Positions 30,371 to 42,900 of a stretch of DNA of 64,000 nt are shown here, in pieces. The notes beneath the pieces were generated by a model. It saw only the letters and a program-made list of their open reading frames with translations, did no database searches and had not been told where the DNA came from. The number at the start of each line of letters is the position of its first letter. Within the stretch, counting starts at the first letter, position 1. The position numbers and the translations under genes are program-made. Source of the DNA: Rahnella sikkimica (GTDB taxonomy: Bacteria; Pseudomonadota; Gammaproteobacteria; Enterobacterales; Enterobacteriaceae). The DNA is taken from the NCBI RefSeq assembly GCF_002951615.1, contig NZ_CP019062.1, forward strand, positions 4,576,001 through 4,640,000. Direction: 5' to 3'.

Positions 30371-31219
30371 TTGCTGAAGTATCGCATTATCACAGCTCTG
30401 ATTTTAATACCGATTGTTATTGCAGCTCTCTTTTTGTTGCCGCCGGTGGGTTTTGCCATTGTCACCCTCATGGTGTGTATGTTGGCTGCGTGGGAGTGGG
30501 GTCAGCTTGCCGGGCTTGCAACGCGTAGTCAGCGTATCTGGCTCGCTATACTGTGTGGTTTTCTGTTAGCCGCCATGATGTTGAGCATTCCGGCTTACCA
30601 TCAGAGCGTACACTTACCTCAGGTCAGCAGTTCCTTGTGGGCGGCACTGGCGTGGTGGTGTCTGGCGTTAGTCTTGGTTGTCGCGTATCCGGCTTCCGCT
30701 GCATTTTGGCGTCATTCCCGTGTATTACGGGTCTTGTTTGGCGTGCTGACCATCGTGCCGTTCTTCTGGGGTATGATCGCGCTGCGTCAGTACGGTTATG
30801 CTGAGAATCCTCACACAGGCGCGTGGTGGCTTTTATATGTCATGCTGCTGGTCTGGGGCGCTGATTCGGGGGCTTATCTGTTTGGTAAATTGTTCGGTAA
30901 GCATAAACTGGCACCGAAAGTTTCTCCGGGGAAAACCTGGGAAGGGTTTATCGGTGGGCTGGTCACTTCTGCCCTGATAGCCTGGTTGTTTGGTCGTTAC
31001 GCGCCATTGAGCGTAGAGCCAGCAACATTACTGATTTGTTCTGTGGTTGCTGCGCTGGCTTCTGTGCTGGGCGACCTGACGGAAAGCATGTTCAAGCGTG
31101 AAGCCGGAATCAAAGACAGTGGTCATATGATCCCGGGTCATGGCGGAATATTGGATCGCATCGACAGCCTGACAGCTGCGGTTCCTGTATTCGCCTGTCT
31201 GATGCTGTTAGTGTATTAA
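30371..31219 (+). CDS. cdsA: Phosphatidate cytidylyltransferase
   Basis: Converts phosphatidate and CTP to CDP-diacylglycerol for phospholipid synthesis; inner membrane. 282 residues with about eight membrane segments. The CdsA signature SMFKREAGIKDSGHMIPGHGG is near the C terminus. The start is TTG (30371), as in E. coli, giving MLKYRIITALILIP. Confidence 0.95.
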   Translation: MLKYRIITALILIPIVIAALFLLPPVGFAIVTLMVCMLAAWEWGQLAGLATRSQRIWLAILCGFLLAAMMLSIPAYHQSVHLPQVSSSLWAALAWWCLALVLVVAYPASAAFWRHSRVLRVLFGVLTIVPFFWGMIALRQYGYAENPHTGAWWLLYVMLLVWGADSGAYLFGKLFGKHKLAPKVSPGKTWEGFIGGLVTSALIAWLFGRYAPLSVEPATLLICSVVAALASVLGDLTESMFKREAGIKDSGHMIPGHGGILDRIDSLTAAVPVFACLMLLVY

Positions 31220-31260
31220 CCGTCGCAGACGGTGAAGTTTTCTAAGGAATAGTTGGACAT

Positions 31261-32616
31261 ATGATGAACATACTCTGGAGCCTGGCCGCCTTTATCGTTG
31301 CATTGGGGGTGCTTATCACCGTGCACGAGTTCGGCCATTTCTGGGTTGCTCGTCGTTGTGGTGTGCGTGTAGAACGTTTCTCTGTCGGCTTTGGCCGCGC
31401 GCTATGGCGTCGCACTGACCGTCAGGGAACCGAGTATGTGCTGGCCATTATTCCTCTCGGGGGCTACGTTAAAATGCTCGACGAACGCGTCGAGGCTGTT
31501 GCCCCTGAATTTCGTCATCAATCCTTCAATAACAAAAAGATCTGGCAACGCGCTGCTATCATCAGTGCCGGGCCCATTGCCAATTTCATCTTTGCTGTTT
31601 TTGCATATTGGTTGATCTTCATTATTGGTGTTCCAAGCGTGCGTCCTGTCGTTGCAAATGTCACTGCAAATTCAATCGCTGCGCAATCCAATATTTCTCC
31701 GGGAATGGAACTAAAGTCTGTTGCCGGTATCGAAACGCCTGATTGGGATTCAGTTCGTATGGCGTTGATTGGCGAAATCGGTGATGACCAAACGACTGTC
31801 GGAGTTGCTCCATTTGGCTCCAATCAGGTCGTTGAGAAAACGCTGAATTTACGTCAATGGCAGTTTGATCCTGAAAAGCAGGATCCGGTGGTCTCTCTGG
31901 GTATGATTCCACGAGGTCCGCAGATAGAATCTGTCTTGCAGGAAGTGCAGCCAGATTCAGCCGCGCAAAAGGCGAGTTTGCAAGCCGGAGACAGGATCGT
32001 TAAAGTCGATGGTCAGATTCTGGAAAGTTGGCAGTCGTTTGTCATTCAGGTACGTGACAATCCCGGCAAGCCAATCCGTCTGGAAGTTGAGCGGGGTGGT
32101 TCTCCCGTCGCTTTAACACTGACGCCGGATACGAAGTCTGCAGGTAAAGGCAAAATACAGGGTTTTGCTGGTGTGGTCCCGAAAGTGGTGCCGCTGCCTG
32201 ATGAATACAAAACAATCCGTCAGTATGGTCCGTTTGTGGCGTTTTATGAGGCCGGGGATAAAACCTGGCAACTTATGAAACTCACCGTGAGCATGCTGGG
32301 TAAGTTAATTACCGGGGATGTGAAGCTGAACAATCTGAGTGGCCCAATCTCCATCGCACAGGGCGCAGGAATGTCAGCGGAGTATGGTTTGGTGTCTTAC
32401 CTCACGTTTTTGGCACTCATCAGTGTCAATCTGGGGATCATCAACCTCTTCCCGTTACCGGTATTAGATGGTGGCCACCTGCTATTTCTTGCAATAGAAA
32501 AGCTTAAAGGTGGGCCAGTTTCCGAGCGAGTTCAGGACTTCAGTTACCGCATTGGTTCAGTTTTGCTGGTGTTGTTGATGGGGCTTGCACTTTTCAATGA
32601 TTTCTCTCGTCTTTAA
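31261..32616 (+). CDS. rseP: Site-2 zinc metalloprotease RseP
   Basis: Inner-membrane protease that cleaves RseA after DegS to release sigma-E, and removes remnant signal peptides. 451 residues. Zinc site HEFGH at 22-26 in TM1 and LDG (D403, PVLDGGH) in TM3. Two periplasmic PDZ domains (about 115-205 and 215-300) are visible through [16 protein letters not shown] and [11 protein letters not shown]. It follows cdsA by 41 bp and precedes bamA by 36 bp. Confidence 0.96.
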   Translation: MMNILWSLAAFIVALGVLITVHEFGHFWVARRCGVRVERFSVGFGRALWRRTDRQGTEYVLAIIPLGGYVKMLDERVEAVAPEFRHQSFNNKKIWQRAAIISAGPIANFIFAVFAYWLIFIIGVPSVRPVVANVTANSIAAQSNISPGMELKSVAGIETPDWDSVRMALIGEIGDDQTTVGVAPFGSNQVVEKTLNLRQWQFDPEKQDPVVSLGMIPRGPQIESVLQEVQPDSAAQKASLQAGDRIVKVDGQILESWQSFVIQVRDNPGKPIRLEVERGGSPVALTLTPDTKSAGKGKIQGFAGVVPKVVPLPDEYKTIRQYGPFVAFYEAGDKTWQLMKLTVSMLGKLITGDVKLNNLSGPISIAQGAGMSAEYGLVSYLTFLALISVNLGIINLFPLPVLDGGHLLFLAIEKLKGGPVSERVQDFSYRIGSVLLVLLMGLALFNDFSRL

Positions 32617-32652
32617 GACCTGAGATTAGGTTAGGAAGAACGCATAACAACG

Positions 32653-35073
32653 ATGGCGATCAAAAAGTTGCTCATAGCGTCGCTGCTGTTTGGCAGCGCC
32701 ACCGTATACGGTGCAGACGGTTTCGTAGTGAAAGATATTCATTTCGAAGGCCTGCAGCGAGTTGCCGTCGGTGCGGCGTTACTCAATATGCCGGTTCGTG
32801 TCGGTGATACCGTTACTGACGATGATATCAGTAATACCATTCGCGCATTGTTTGCCACTGGCAACTTTGAGGATGTTCGCGTCCTTCGCGATGGTAATTC
32901 ACTGATTGTTCAAGTCAAAGAACGTCCAACGATTGCCAGCATCACTTTCTCCGGTAATAAATCGGTGAAAGATGACATGCTGAAACAAAACCTGGAAGCC
33001 TCTGGCGTCCGCGTTGGCGAAGCACTTGACCGTACAACCATCGGCAGTATTGAAAAAGGCCTGGAAGATTTCTACTACAGCGTCGGTAAATACAGTGCGT
33101 CGGTAAAAGCGGTTGTAACCCCTTTACCGCGTAACCGTGTTGACCTGAAACTGGTGTTTACCGAAGGTGTTTCTGCCAAAATTCAGCAGATCAACATCGT
33201 GGGTAACCATGCCTTCTCAACGGATGAACTGATTTCACGCTTCCAGTTGCGCGATGAAGTGCCTTGGTGGAACGTGGTCGGTGACCGTAAATACCAGAAG
33301 CAGAAACTGGCGGGTGACCTTGAAACCCTGCGCAGCTTCTATCTGGATCGCGGTTATGCCCGTTTCAACATTGATTCGACGCAGGTCAGCCTGACGCCGG
33401 ACAAAAAAGGCATCTACATTACGCTGAACATCACAGAAGGTGAGCAGTACAAACTTTCTGGCGTTGACGTGACCGGCAGCATGGCGGGGCACTCAGCAGA
33501 AGTTCAAAGCCTGACTAAAATTGATAAAGGCGAGCTGTACAACGGCGCTAAAGTCACCAAGATGGAAAACGACATCAAACAGATGTTGGGCCGTTATGGC
33601 TATGCCTATCCGCGTGTGACAACTCAGCCTGAAATTAACGATGCTGACAAAACGGTAAAACTGCATATCAACGTGGATGCGGGTAACCGTTTCTATGTGC
33701 GTCATATTCGTTTTGAAGGCAATGACACCAGTAAAGACAGCGTTCTGCGCCGTGAAATGCGTCAGATGGAAGGTGCCTGGTTAGGTAATGATCTGGTCGA
33801 TAAAGGCAAAGAGCGTCTGAACCGTCTGGGTTACTTCGAAACTGTTGATGTCGATACACAACGCGTTCCGGGTTCTCCGGACCAGGTTGATGTGGTCTAC
33901 AAAGTGAAAGAACGTAATACCGGTACTTTCAACTTTGGTGTCGGTTACGGTACTGAAAGTGGTGTCAGCTTCCAGGTCGGTGTCCAGCAGGATAACTGGT
34001 TGGGTACGGGTAACTCCGTCGGCATCAGTGGTACGAAAAATGATTACCAGACGTACGCAGAATTCACGATTACAGACCCGTACTTCACCGTTGACGGTGT
34101 GAGTCTGGGCGGTCGTATTTTCTATAACGACTTTAAAGCGGATAATGCGGACCTTTCTGACTATACCAACAGAAGTTACGGTATTGGCGGCAACCTGGGT
34201 TTCCCTGTCAATGAAAACAACTCATTGCGTCTGGGTCTGGATTACGTACACAACGATCTGTCCAATATGGAACCTCAGATCGCCATGTTCCGTTATCTGA
34301 ACTCAGTGGGCCTGAAACCTGCGGTAACGACCAGCGATAACTCAGATGCTGATTTCAGTGCTGATGACTTCTTCGCGAGTCTGGGCTGGGGTTATAACAA
34401 CCTCGACCGTGGTTACTTCCCGACATCAGGGACCAAAGCCAGCCTGAACGGTAAAGTCACTGTGCCGGGTTCTGATAACGAATATTATAAAATCACGTTC
34501 GATTCAACCAGCTATATGCCGCTGAATCAGGATCGTGATTGGGTTCTGATGGGGCGTGCGCGCGCAGGTTATGCGGATGGTCTGGGCGGTAAAGACGTGC
34601 CGTTCTACGATAACTTCTATGCCGGCGGCTCAAGCAGTGTTCGTGGTTTCCAGTCGAACACCATCGGTCCGAAAGCCGCTTATTACAAATGTACTTCTGC
34701 AGACAAGTCGTACAACACCTGCGCGATTGATAACTCGAGCGATGCAGTGGGCGGTAACGCAATGGCCATTCTGAGTGCGGAACTGATTGTTCCAACTCCG
34801 TTTGTTAGCGAGAAATACGCTAACTCATTGCGTACGTCTCTGTTCGTGGATAGCGGTACAGTCTGGGATACGGGTTGGCAAAACACGCCGGAAACTATTG
34901 CAGCGGGTGTGCCTGATTACAGTAAGCCTGGCAACATTCGTGTGTCTTCTGGTCTGGCGTTACAGTGGCAGTCTCCTCTGGGGCCGCTGGTGTTCTCTTA
35001 TGCACAGCCAGTTAAGAAATACGAAGGCGATAAAGCGGAACAGTTCCAGTTTAACATTGGTAAAACCTGGTAA
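32653..35073 (+). CDS. bamA: Outer membrane protein assembly factor BamA
   Basis: Core of the BAM complex that folds beta-barrel proteins into the outer membrane. 806 residues (E. coli 810). Signal peptide about 1-20 (…ATVYGAD). Five POTRA domains cover about 24-424, then a 16-strand barrel. The loop-6 VRGF motif is at 663-666 and the C-terminal beta-signal ends FNIGKTW. Next to rseP and skp, whose products act in the same envelope stress and biogenesis pathway. Confidence 0.97.
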   Translation: MAIKKLLIASLLFGSATVYGADGFVVKDIHFEGLQRVAVGAALLNMPVRVGDTVTDDDISNTIRALFATGNFEDVRVLRDGNSLIVQVKERPTIASITFSGNKSVKDDMLKQNLEASGVRVGEALDRTTIGSIEKGLEDFYYSVGKYSASVKAVVTPLPRNRVDLKLVFTEGVSAKIQQINIVGNHAFSTDELISRFQLRDEVPWWNVVGDRKYQKQKLAGDLETLRSFYLDRGYARFNIDSTQVSLTPDKKGIYITLNITEGEQYKLSGVDVTGSMAGHSAEVQSLTKIDKGELYNGAKVTKMENDIKQMLGRYGYAYPRVTTQPEINDADKTVKLHINVDAGNRFYVRHIRFEGNDTSKDSVLRREMRQMEGAWLGNDLVDKGKERLNRLGYFETVDVDTQRVPGSPDQVDVVYKVKERNTGTFNFGVGYGTESGVSFQVGVQQDNWLGTGNSVGISGTKNDYQTYAEFTITDPYFTVDGVSLGGRIFYNDFKADNADLSDYTNRSYGIGGNLGFPVNENNSLRLGLDYVHNDLSNMEPQIAMFRYLNSVGLKPAVTTSDNSDADFSADDFFASLGWGYNNLDRGYFPTSGTKASLNGKVTVPGSDNEYYKITFDSTSYMPLNQDRDWVLMGRARAGYADGLGGKDVPFYDNFYAGGSSSVRGFQSNTIGPKAAYYKCTSADKSYNTCAIDNSSDAVGGNAMAILSAELIVPTPFVSEKYANSLRTSLFVDSGTVWDTGWQNTPETIAAGVPDYSKPGNIRVSSGLALQWQSPLGPLVFSYAQPVKKYEGDKAEQFQFNIGKTW

Positions 35074-35130
35074 CGCTTTGTCCACAAAGAGTTTATTCAG
35101 CAGAATCGCAATGGCCTGATGCTGAATTTG

Positions 35131-35160
35131 ATACACGGGTTTCGGCCCGTGTATTGTTTT
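35131..35160 (+). terminator. Terminator-like hairpin between bamA and skp
   Basis: 9-bp stem ATACACGGG/CCCGTGTAT with loop TTTCGG, then TGTTTT. It could lower readthrough from bamA into skp or end a bamA transcript. Confidence 0.65.
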
Positions 35161-35226
35161 AATGTCGGGTGTTTTGTGTAATTTACTGTGCCAGATGGCA
35201 CAAACGGGTGATGGAAGGAGTTTATA

Positions 35227-35724
35227 GTGAAAAAGTGGTTATATGCCGCAGGCCTCGGTTTAGTTATGGCTTCTTCAGCTAGCGTTCAGGCTGCTGACAA
35301 AATTGCTATCGTTAACGTCGCTAGCATTTTCCAACAGATGCCTGCTCGTGAAGCTGTGGCTAAACAACTGGAAAACGAGTTCAAAAGCCGTGCAACTGAT
35401 TTGCAATCTCAGGAACGTGATCTGCAAACCAAAATGCAACGTCTGCAACGCGATGGCGCAACCATGAAAGCCAGCGATCGTTCTAAACTCGAAAAAGACG
35501 TAATGGCTCAGCGTGAAGCTTTCTCAGCTAAAGCGCAGCAGTTCGAGCAAGATAACCGTCGTCGTCAGGGCGAAGAACGTAACAAAATCCTGAGCCGTAT
35601 TCAGGACGCTGTGAAATCTGTTGCCAGCAAAGAAGGTTATGATGTTGTTATTGATGCAAACGCAATCGCGTACGCAAGCAATGACAAAGATATTACTGCT
35701 GATGTGCTGAAACAGGTTAAATAA
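35227..35724 (+). CDS. skp: Periplasmic chaperone Skp (OmpH)
   Basis: 165 residues. Signal peptide about 1-22 ([11 protein letters not shown]). The mature part is a small beta body plus long charged coiled-coil arms (about 45-130, rich in K, R, Q, E), which form the jellyfish-like trimer holding unfolded outer membrane proteins. SD GGAAGGAG. Only 2 bp separate its stop from lpxD. Confidence 0.95.
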   Translation: MKKWLYAAGLGLVMASSASVQAADKIAIVNVASIFQQMPAREAVAKQLENEFKSRATDLQSQERDLQTKMQRLQRDGATMKASDRSKLEKDVMAQREAFSAKAQQFEQDNRRRQGEERNKILSRIQDAVKSVASKEGYDVVIDANAIAYASNDKDITADVLKQVK

Positions 35725-35726
35725 AC

Positions 35727-36749
35727 ATGTCTTCAATTCGACTCGCTGATCTCGCGCAGCAGTTGGATGCACAATTGCACGGTGATGGTGAAATTGCCAT
35801 CACCGGCGTTGCTTCAATGCATTCCGCACACTCCGAGCAAATCACGTTTTTATCAAACAGCCGTTACCGTGAACAGTTGGCCTCCTGTACAGCAGGTGCC
35901 GTAGTGTTGACGGAAGCGGATCTGCCATTTTGCCCTACAGCGGCATTAGTGGTTAAAAACCCTTACCTGACCTACGCGCGTATGGCGCAATTGCTGGATA
36001 CTACCCCGGCACCGGCACAGGATATTGCTGCGAGCGCAGTGATTTCAGACAGTGCTTCGTTAGGAAAGAATGTCTCGGTTGGCGCAAATGCAGTCATCGA
36101 ATCAGGCGTTGTGCTGGGTGATAATGTTGTCATCGGCGCGGGCTGCTTTATCGGTAAAGAAGCAAAAATAGGCGCGGGCACACGTTTGTGGGCCAATGTT
36201 TCTATTTATCACCGTGTTGAGATTGGCGAGCTGTGTCTTATTCAGTCGGGTACGGTGATCGGTTCTGACGGCTTTGGTTATGCCAACGACCGCGGCAACT
36301 GGATCAAAATCCCTCAGTTAGGTACGGTCATTATTGGCGATCGCGTTGAGATTGGCGCCTGTACCACGATTGACCGTGGCGCACTGGATGACACCATTAT
36401 CAGCAACGGCGTCATCATTGATAATCAATGCCAGATTGCACACAACGTCGTGATTGGAGACAATACGGCGGTTGCTGGCGGTGTTATTATGGCCGGCAGT
36501 CTGAAAATTGGACGCTACTGCCAAATCGGCGGAGCCAGTGTTATCAATGGTCACATGGAGATTTGTGACCAGGCTGTCGTAACCGGAATGGGAATGGTAA
36601 TGCGACCAATCACTGAACCTGGGGTATACTCCTCCGGTATTCCGTTACAACCGAATAAAGTTTGGCGTAAGACGGCTGCATTGGTAATGAATATTGACGA
36701 GATGAATAAGCGCTTGAAAGCTGTCGAGCGTAAAATCGAAAAAGACTAA
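35727..36749 (+). CDS. lpxD: UDP-3-O-(3-hydroxyacyl)glucosamine N-acyltransferase LpxD
   Basis: Third step of lipid A synthesis. 340 residues (E. coli 341). N-terminal uridine-binding domain (about 1-100), then a left-handed beta-helix of hexapeptide repeats (about 105-310), and a C-terminal helix. The catalytic H239 is in [11 protein letters not shown]. Tightly coupled to skp; the next gene, fabZ, follows a 146-bp gap holding a hairpin. Confidence 0.96.
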   Translation: MSSIRLADLAQQLDAQLHGDGEIAITGVASMHSAHSEQITFLSNSRYREQLASCTAGAVVLTEADLPFCPTAALVVKNPYLTYARMAQLLDTTPAPAQDIAASAVISDSASLGKNVSVGANAVIESGVVLGDNVVIGAGCFIGKEAKIGAGTRLWANVSIYHRVEIGELCLIQSGTVIGSDGFGYANDRGNWIKIPQLGTVIIGDRVEIGACTTIDRGALDDTIISNGVIIDNQCQIAHNVVIGDNTAVAGGVIMAGSLKIGRYCQIGGASVINGHMEICDQAVVTGMGMVMRPITEPGVYSSGIPLQPNKVWRKTAALVMNIDEMNKRLKAVERKIEKD

Positions 36750-36814
36750 TTACCACCTACGGTGCTGCTTTGTGTTCCCTTCCGGGGTGAACCTGCGGCA
36801 TTCGTTCCTATTTG

Positions 36815-36861
36815 CGGCCTGCCTGATGACCTTTTTTTGGGGTCTGGCAGGCCGTGTTTTT
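36815..36861 (+). terminator. Terminator-like hairpin between lpxD and fabZ
   Basis: Outer stem CGGCCTGCC (36815-36823) / GGCAGGCCG (36846-36854) with an inner GACC/GGTC pair and a T-rich loop, then TGTTTTTG. It ends 35 bp before the fabZ start. Confidence 0.6.
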
Positions 36862-36895
36862 GATGCCATCAGTTTTTATAGACAGGAAGAGTATT

Positions 36896-37351
36896 TTGAC
36901 TACTGACACTCATACTCTGCGTATTGAAGAGATACTGGATTTATTGCCGCACCGTTACCCGTTCTTACTGGTTGATCGTGTGCTGGATTTTGAAAAAGGG
37001 AAATTTTTGCGCGCAGTGAAAAACGTTTCCTTTAACGAACCGTTTTTCCAGGGGCATTTCCCCGGTAAGCCGATTTTCCCAGGTGTTTTGATTCTGGAAG
37101 CCATGGCACAAGCTACAGGTATTCTTGCGTTTAAAAGCGTAGGGAAACTGGAGCCGGGCGAGCTGTATTATTTTGCAGCAATTGATGATGCACGCTTCAA
37201 ACGTCCGGTGTTGCCGGGTGACCAGATGATTCTGGAAGTTGAATTCATTAAAGAGCGTCGTGGTGTTGCTCGTTTTAAAGGTGTCGCAAAAGTAGATGGT
37301 GAGATTGCTTGCGAGGCATCAATGATGTGCGCCCGTCGCCGGGAGTCTTAA
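36896..37351 (+). CDS. fabZ: 3-hydroxyacyl-[acyl-carrier-protein] dehydratase FabZ
   Basis: Dehydrates beta-hydroxyacyl-ACP in fatty acid elongation; competes with LpxA for the same C14 substrate. 151 residues from a TTG start (36896) with SD AGGAAG, which matches the E. coli TTG start; the frame is open a further 14 codons upstream but without family similarity. Hot-dog fold; catalytic H54 ([13 protein letters not shown]) and E68 (LEAMAQ). Its stop is 3 bp before lpxA. Confidence 0.96.
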   Translation: MTTDTHTLRIEEILDLLPHRYPFLLVDRVLDFEKGKFLRAVKNVSFNEPFFQGHFPGKPIFPGVLILEAMAQATGILAFKSVGKLEPGELYYFAAIDDARFKRPVLPGDQMILEVEFIKERRGVARFKGVAKVDGEIACEASMMCARRRES

Positions 37352-37354
37352 TAC

Positions 37355-38143
37355 ATGATAGACAAAACCGCCTATATACATCCAAGCGCTATTGTTGAAG
37401 AAGGTGCCGTTATCGGTGCTGGTGTTCATATCGGTCCTTTTTGTTATGTCGGTTCCCAGGTGGAAATTGGCGAAGGGACTGAGCTTAAATCACACGTAGT
37501 TCTTAATGGCGTGACCAAAATCGGTCGCGATAACCGCATCTTCCAGTTCGTTTCCATTGGTGAAATTAACCAGGATCTGAAGTATGCCGGTGAACCAACA
37601 CGCGTTGAGGTCGGCGATCGCAACAATATTCGTGAGAGCGTGACCATTCATCGTGGAACCGTTCAGGGCGGTAGTCTGACAAAAGTGGGCAGTGATAACC
37701 TGTTGATGGTTAACGCGCATATTGCCCATGATTGCGTCATTGGTAATCGCTGTATTTTGGCGAATAATGCGACGCTCGGCGGTCACGTAGAGATCGACGA
37801 TTTCGCTATCATTGGCGGTATGACCGCAGTGCATCAATTTTGCATCATCGGCGCACACGTTATGGTTGGTGGTTGTTCTGGCGTTGCTCAGGATGTTCCT
37901 CCGTTTGTCATCGCGCAGGGTAACCATGCGACGCCATTCGGTATCAACATCGAAGGTCTTAAGCGTCGTGGTTTTGAGAAAGCTGATCTGCACGCGATCC
38001 GTAATGCCTACAAGTTACTGTACCGCAGCGGTAAAACGCTGGAAGAAGCTCAACCGGAAATCGCTGCTATTGCCGCTGAATTCCCGAAAGCTAAACCTTT
38101 CAGTGATTTCTTTAGCCGTTCAACACGCGGCATTATTCGCTGA
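37355..38143 (+). CDS. lpxA: UDP-N-acetylglucosamine O-acyltransferase LpxA
   Basis: First step of lipid A synthesis: moves 3-hydroxymyristoyl from ACP to UDP-GlcNAc. 262 residues, as in E. coli. Left-handed beta-helix of hexapeptide repeats (about 1-190) plus a C-terminal helical part. Catalytic H125 in [11 protein letters not shown]. Lies between fabZ and lpxB with very short gaps. Confidence 0.97.
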   Translation: MIDKTAYIHPSAIVEEGAVIGAGVHIGPFCYVGSQVEIGEGTELKSHVVLNGVTKIGRDNRIFQFVSIGEINQDLKYAGEPTRVEVGDRNNIRESVTIHRGTVQGGSLTKVGSDNLLMVNAHIAHDCVIGNRCILANNATLGGHVEIDDFAIIGGMTAVHQFCIIGAHVMVGGCSGVAQDVPPFVIAQGNHATPFGINIEGLKRRGFEKADLHAIRNAYKLLYRSGKTLEEAQPEIAAIAAEFPKAKPFSDFFSRSTRGIIR

Positions 38144-38161
38144 TCTGCGCTTCGGAAAACA

Positions 38162-39310
38162 ATGCAAAAGCCTGCTCTGACAATTGGCCTGGTGGCCGGT
38201 GAAACGTCCGGTGACATTCTTGGCGCCGGGCTGATTCGCGCCCTGAAGAAACATCATCCTGATGCCCGTTTTGTGGGGGTTGCAGGTCCGCTGATGCAGG
38301 CGGAAGGATGCGAAGCCTGGTACGAAATGGAAGAGCTGGCTGTGATGGGCGTGGTGGAAGTGTTAGAACGGCTGCCACGCCTGTTGAAAATCCGCAAAGA
38401 CCTTACCCGACGCTTCAGCGAACTTCAGCCTGATGTTTTCGTGGGCATCGATGCCCCGGACTTTAACATCACCTTAGAAGGCCGCCTTAAACAGCGCGGT
38501 ATCCGCACGATTCATTATGTCAGCCCTTCAGTCTGGGCCTGGCGACAAAAACGTGTTTTCAAAATCGGGAAAGCAACCGACTTAGTTTTGGCATTCCTGC
38601 CTTTCGAAAAAGCGTTTTACGACAAATTTAACGTTCCCTGCCGTTTCATCGGTCACACGATGGCGGACGCAATGCCTTTGCTTCCGGACAAGCAGGCGGC
38701 TCGCGCATCTCTGGGGATCCCTGATAATGTGCATTGCCTGGCATTATTGCCAGGAAGCCGTCATGCCGAAGTCGAAATGCTTAGCGCGGATTTTCTGAAA
38801 ACGGCGTTGCAGTTGCGACAGACCTACCCTGATTTGCATATCGTGGTGCCGCTGGTAAATGCCAAGCGTCGTGAGCAATTCGAGCGCATCAAGGCCGAGA
38901 TTGCGCCTGACCTTTCGGCACATTTGCTCGATGGCAAAGGGCGTGAAGCCATGATTGCCAGCGATGCGGCCCTTCTGGCTTCTGGCACTGCCGCGCTCGA
39001 ATGTATGCTGGCAAAATGTCCTATGGTGGTGGGTTATCGCATGAAACCCTTCACGTATTGGCTGGCGGAACGTCTGGTGAAAACCCCTTACGTATCATTG
39101 CCAAACTTGCTGGCAAGACGGGAAATCGTTACTGAATTACTGCAAACCGAATGCGTACCGGAAAAGCTTTCTGCTGCACTTCTGCCTTTACTGGCGGGCG
39201 GTGAAAAAAGTGAGGAATTGCGTACAACTTTCCTGGAATTGCATGAAAGCATTCGCCGTGATGCTGATGAGCAGGCCGCTCAGGCCGTAATGGAGCTGGC
39301 AAACCGATGA
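38162..39310 (+). CDS. lpxB: Lipid-A-disaccharide synthase LpxB
   Basis: Joins lipid X and UDP-2,3-diacylglucosamine to the beta-1,6 disaccharide. 382 residues, GT-B fold (family GT19). [19 protein letters not shown] near 11-29 and the C-terminal donor-site part [11 protein letters not shown] and [20 protein letters not shown] are family-typical. Peripheral at the inner membrane. Its stop overlaps the rnhB start by 4 bp (ATGA). Confidence 0.96.
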   Translation: MQKPALTIGLVAGETSGDILGAGLIRALKKHHPDARFVGVAGPLMQAEGCEAWYEMEELAVMGVVEVLERLPRLLKIRKDLTRRFSELQPDVFVGIDAPDFNITLEGRLKQRGIRTIHYVSPSVWAWRQKRVFKIGKATDLVLAFLPFEKAFYDKFNVPCRFIGHTMADAMPLLPDKQAARASLGIPDNVHCLALLPGSRHAEVEMLSADFLKTALQLRQTYPDLHIVVPLVNAKRREQFERIKAEIAPDLSAHLLDGKGREAMIASDAALLASGTAALECMLAKCPMVVGYRMKPFTYWLAERLVKTPYVSLPNLLARREIVTELLQTECVPEKLSAALLPLLAGGEKSEELRTTFLELHESIRRDADEQAAQAVMELANR

Positions 39311-39903
39311 GTGAATTATTTGTTTATCCGCAGGCCGTGTATATTGCCGGGGTGGATGAAGTCGGTCGTGGTCCGCTGGTCGGCGCGGTGGTAACCGCTG
39401 CGGTGATCCTGGATCCTGCCAACCCGATTACGGGGCTGGCAGATTCAAAGAAGCTTTCCGAAAAACGTCGCGAAGCGTTATACATTGAAATCAAAGAAAA
39501 GGCGCTGGCCTGGAGCCTCGGGCGTGCTGAGCCACATGAAATTGATGAACTGAATATTTTACATGCCACAATGCTGGCGATGCAGAGAGCCGTCGCCGGT
39601 CTGGCACTGACGCCGGATATGGTGCTGATTGATGGCAATCGTTGCCCGAAACTGCCTATGGCCTCTCAGGCTGTAGTGAAAGGCGACAGTAAAGTCGCTG
39701 AAATCAGTGCCGCATCTATTTTGGCTAAAGTGACACGCGATCGCGAAATGGTTGAACTGGATCTGCAGTTCCCTGAATATGGTTTTGCGAAACACAAAGG
39801 CTATCCGACGCCGGTGCATCTTGAAAGCCTCGCCCGGCTTGGTGCGACAGTCCACCACCGTCGCAGTTTTGCGCCGGTGAAACGCTCGCTCGGACTGGCA
39901 TAG
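39307..39903 (+). CDS. rnhB: Ribonuclease HII
   Basis: Removes ribonucleotides and RNA from RNA-DNA hybrids. 198 residues. Acidic active site: D17-E18 in [14 protein letters not shown], and D at about 108 (VLIDGNRCP). Translationally coupled to lpxB (ATGA overlap) and followed 84 bp later by dnaE. Confidence 0.96.
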   Translation: MSELFVYPQAVYIAGVDEVGRGPLVGAVVTAAVILDPANPITGLADSKKLSEKRREALYIEIKEKALAWSLGRAEPHEIDELNILHATMLAMQRAVAGLALTPDMVLIDGNRCPKLPMASQAVVKGDSKVAEISAASILAKVTRDREMVELDLQFPEYGFAKHKGYPTPVHLESLARLGATVHHRRSFAPVKRSLGLA

Positions 39904-39987
39904 CACGTCTCTTTTTTCTGCCCCTGACTTTTTTATAAAACGGTGGGGCACATAAACTCATAATTCACATATTTCTGGACTCTGGAT

Positions 39988-42900
39988 ATGGCCGAACCTC
40001 GTTTTATTCATCTGCGCGTACACAGCGACTATTCCATGGTGGATGGCCTCGCAAAAGTGGGTCCGCTGGTGAAATGCGCAGCGTCACTCGGCATGCCTGC
40101 TCTGGCGATCACCGACTTTACCAACCTCTGCGGGCTGGTGAAATTCTACGGTGCGGCTCACGGTGCGGGCGTTAAGCCGATTATCGGCGCAGACCTGAAT
40201 GTACAAAGTGAAATCCTCGGCGATGAACTCGCGCAACTGACCGTTCTGGCGATGAACAATCAGGGTTATCAGAACCTGACCCTGCTCATTTCCCGTGCTT
40301 ATCAGCGCGGCTATGGCGCGGCTGGCCCGATTGTTGACCGTGAGTGGCTGGCTGAGCTGAACGAAGGGCTGATCCTGCTTTCCGGCGCGAAAATGGGTGA
40401 TGTCGGCAAGTTCATGATCCGCGGGAATGATCTGCAGGTTGAGCAATGCCTGGAGTTCTATCAGCAATATTTCCCCGATCGCTATTATCTTGAACTGATC
40501 CGCACCGGCCGCGCAGAGGAAGAAAACTACCTGCATGCCGCCGTGGCGCTGGCGACGGAGCGCGGTTTGCCTGTCGTGGCCACCAACGACGTGCGTTTCA
40601 TGGTGCCGACTGACTTTGACGCCCATGAAATTCGTGTTGCGATCCACGATGGTTTTACACTTGATGATCCTAAACGTCCGCGAAACTACACCGCGCAGCA
40701 GTACATGCGCAGTGAAGATGAAATGTGCGAACTGTTTGAAGACATCCCGGAAGCATTGCAAAACAGCGTGGAAATTGCCAAGCGCTGCAACGTTACGATT
40801 CGCCTTGGCGAATATTTCCTGCCGCAATTCCCCACGGGTGAAATGACCACGGCAGATTTCCTGGTCGAAAAATCAAAAATCGGGCTGGAAGAGCGCCTCC
40901 AGTCATTGTTCCCAGACCCTGAAGTCCGCGTACAACGCCGCCCTGAATATGACGAACGTCTGGATATCGAACTGAAAGTGATCAACCAGATGGGATTCCC
41001 GGGTTACTTCCTGATCGTTATGGAATTCATCCAGTGGTCGAAAGATAACAGCGTGCCGGTCGGGCCGGGACGTGGTTCCGGTGCAGGTTCACTGGTGGCT
41101 TATGCCCTTAAAATCACCGATCTGGATCCGCTTGAATTCGATCTCCTGTTTGAACGTTTCCTTAACCCTGAACGTGTTTCCATGCCTGACTTTGACGTCG
41201 ATTTCTGTATGGAAAAACGCGACAGGGTCATCGATCATGTCGCAGAAATGTACGGTCGTGAAGCGGTTTCGCAGATCATTACCTTCGGTACGATGGCGGC
41301 GAAAGCGGTTATCCGTGACGTTGGCCGCGTGCTGGGACACCCTTACGGTTTTGTCGATCGTATTTCGAAATTAGTCCCGCCGGATCCGGGTATGACGCTG
41401 GAAAAAGCGTTTGCTGCTGAACCGCAGTTGCCAGAGATTTATGAAGCGGATGAAGAAGTTAAGTCGCTGATTGATATGGCACGCCAGCTCGAAGGCGTCA
41501 CTCGAAATGCCGGTAAGCACGCCGGTGGTGTGGTCATCGCGCCGACGAAAATTACCGACTTTGCGCCGCTCTATTGCGATGCGGAAGGTAATCATCCGGT
41601 CACACAGTTCGACAAAAACGACGTGGAATATGCGGGGCTGGTTAAGTTCGACTTCCTGGGTCTGCGTACGCTGACGATCATCGACTGGGCGCTGGCGATG
41701 ATCAATGCCCGCCGGGCGAAATCCGGTGAGGCGCCGCTGGATATCGCAGCGATCCCGCTTAATGACAAGAAAAGTTTCGACATGCTGCAACGCTCGGAAA
41801 CCACAGCAGTTTTCCAGCTTGAATCCCGCGGCATGAAAGATCTGATTAAACGCCTCAAGCCCGACAGCTTCGAAGATATGATCGCACTGGTGGCGCTGTT
41901 CCGCCCAGGTCCATTGCAGTCGGGGATGGTGGATAACTTCATCGACCGTAAACACGGACGTGAAGAAATTTCTTACCCTGATATTCAGTGGCAGCATGAG
42001 TCCCTGAAACCGGTACTGGAGCCGACCTATGGCATCATCCTGTACCAGGAACAGGTCATGCAGATTGCGCAGGTTCTGGCGGGTTACTCGCTGGGCGGCG
42101 CAGATATGTTACGTCGCGCAATGGGTAAGAAGAACCCGGTCGAAATGGCTAAGCAGCGCGGCGGCTTCGAAGATGGCGCAAAATCACGCGGCGTCGACGG
42201 CGAACTGGCGATTAAGATCTTTGACCTGGTAGAGAAATTTGCCGGTTATGGCTTTAACAAATCTCACTCCGCCGCCTACGCTTTGGTGTCGTACCAGACG
42301 TTGTGGTTGAAAGCGCACTATCCGGCCGAATTTATGGCGGCGGTAATGACCGCTGATATGGATAACACCGAGAAAGTGGTCGGGCTGGTGGATGAATGCT
42401 GGCGTATGGGCCTGAAAATCCTGCCGCCGGACATCAACAGCGGGCTGTATCACTTCCACGTCAACGACGAAGGTGAAATCGTTTACGGCATTGGGGCGAT
42501 CAAAGGTGTGGGTGAAGGCCCGATTGAAGCGATTATTGAAGCGCGTAATGAAGGCGGCTATTTCAAAGAGCTGTTTGATTTGTGCGCGCGGGCCGACGTC
42601 AAAAAACTGAACAAACGCATCCTCGAAAAACTGATTATGTCCGGGGCTTTTGACCGGCTTGGGCCACACCGTGCCGCGCTGATGAGCTCACTCAGTGACG
42701 CGCTGAAAGCCGCCGATCAGCACGCGAAAGCCGAAGCGATTGGTCAGGTCGATATGTTTGGTGTTCTGGCCGAAGCGCCTGAACAGGTTGAGAAATCTTA
42801 CGCAAACGTGATGCCGTGGCCGGAACAAACGGTGCTCGACGGCGAGCGGGAAACGCTCGGCTTGTATCTGACCGGGCATCCGATCACGCAGTATCTGAAA

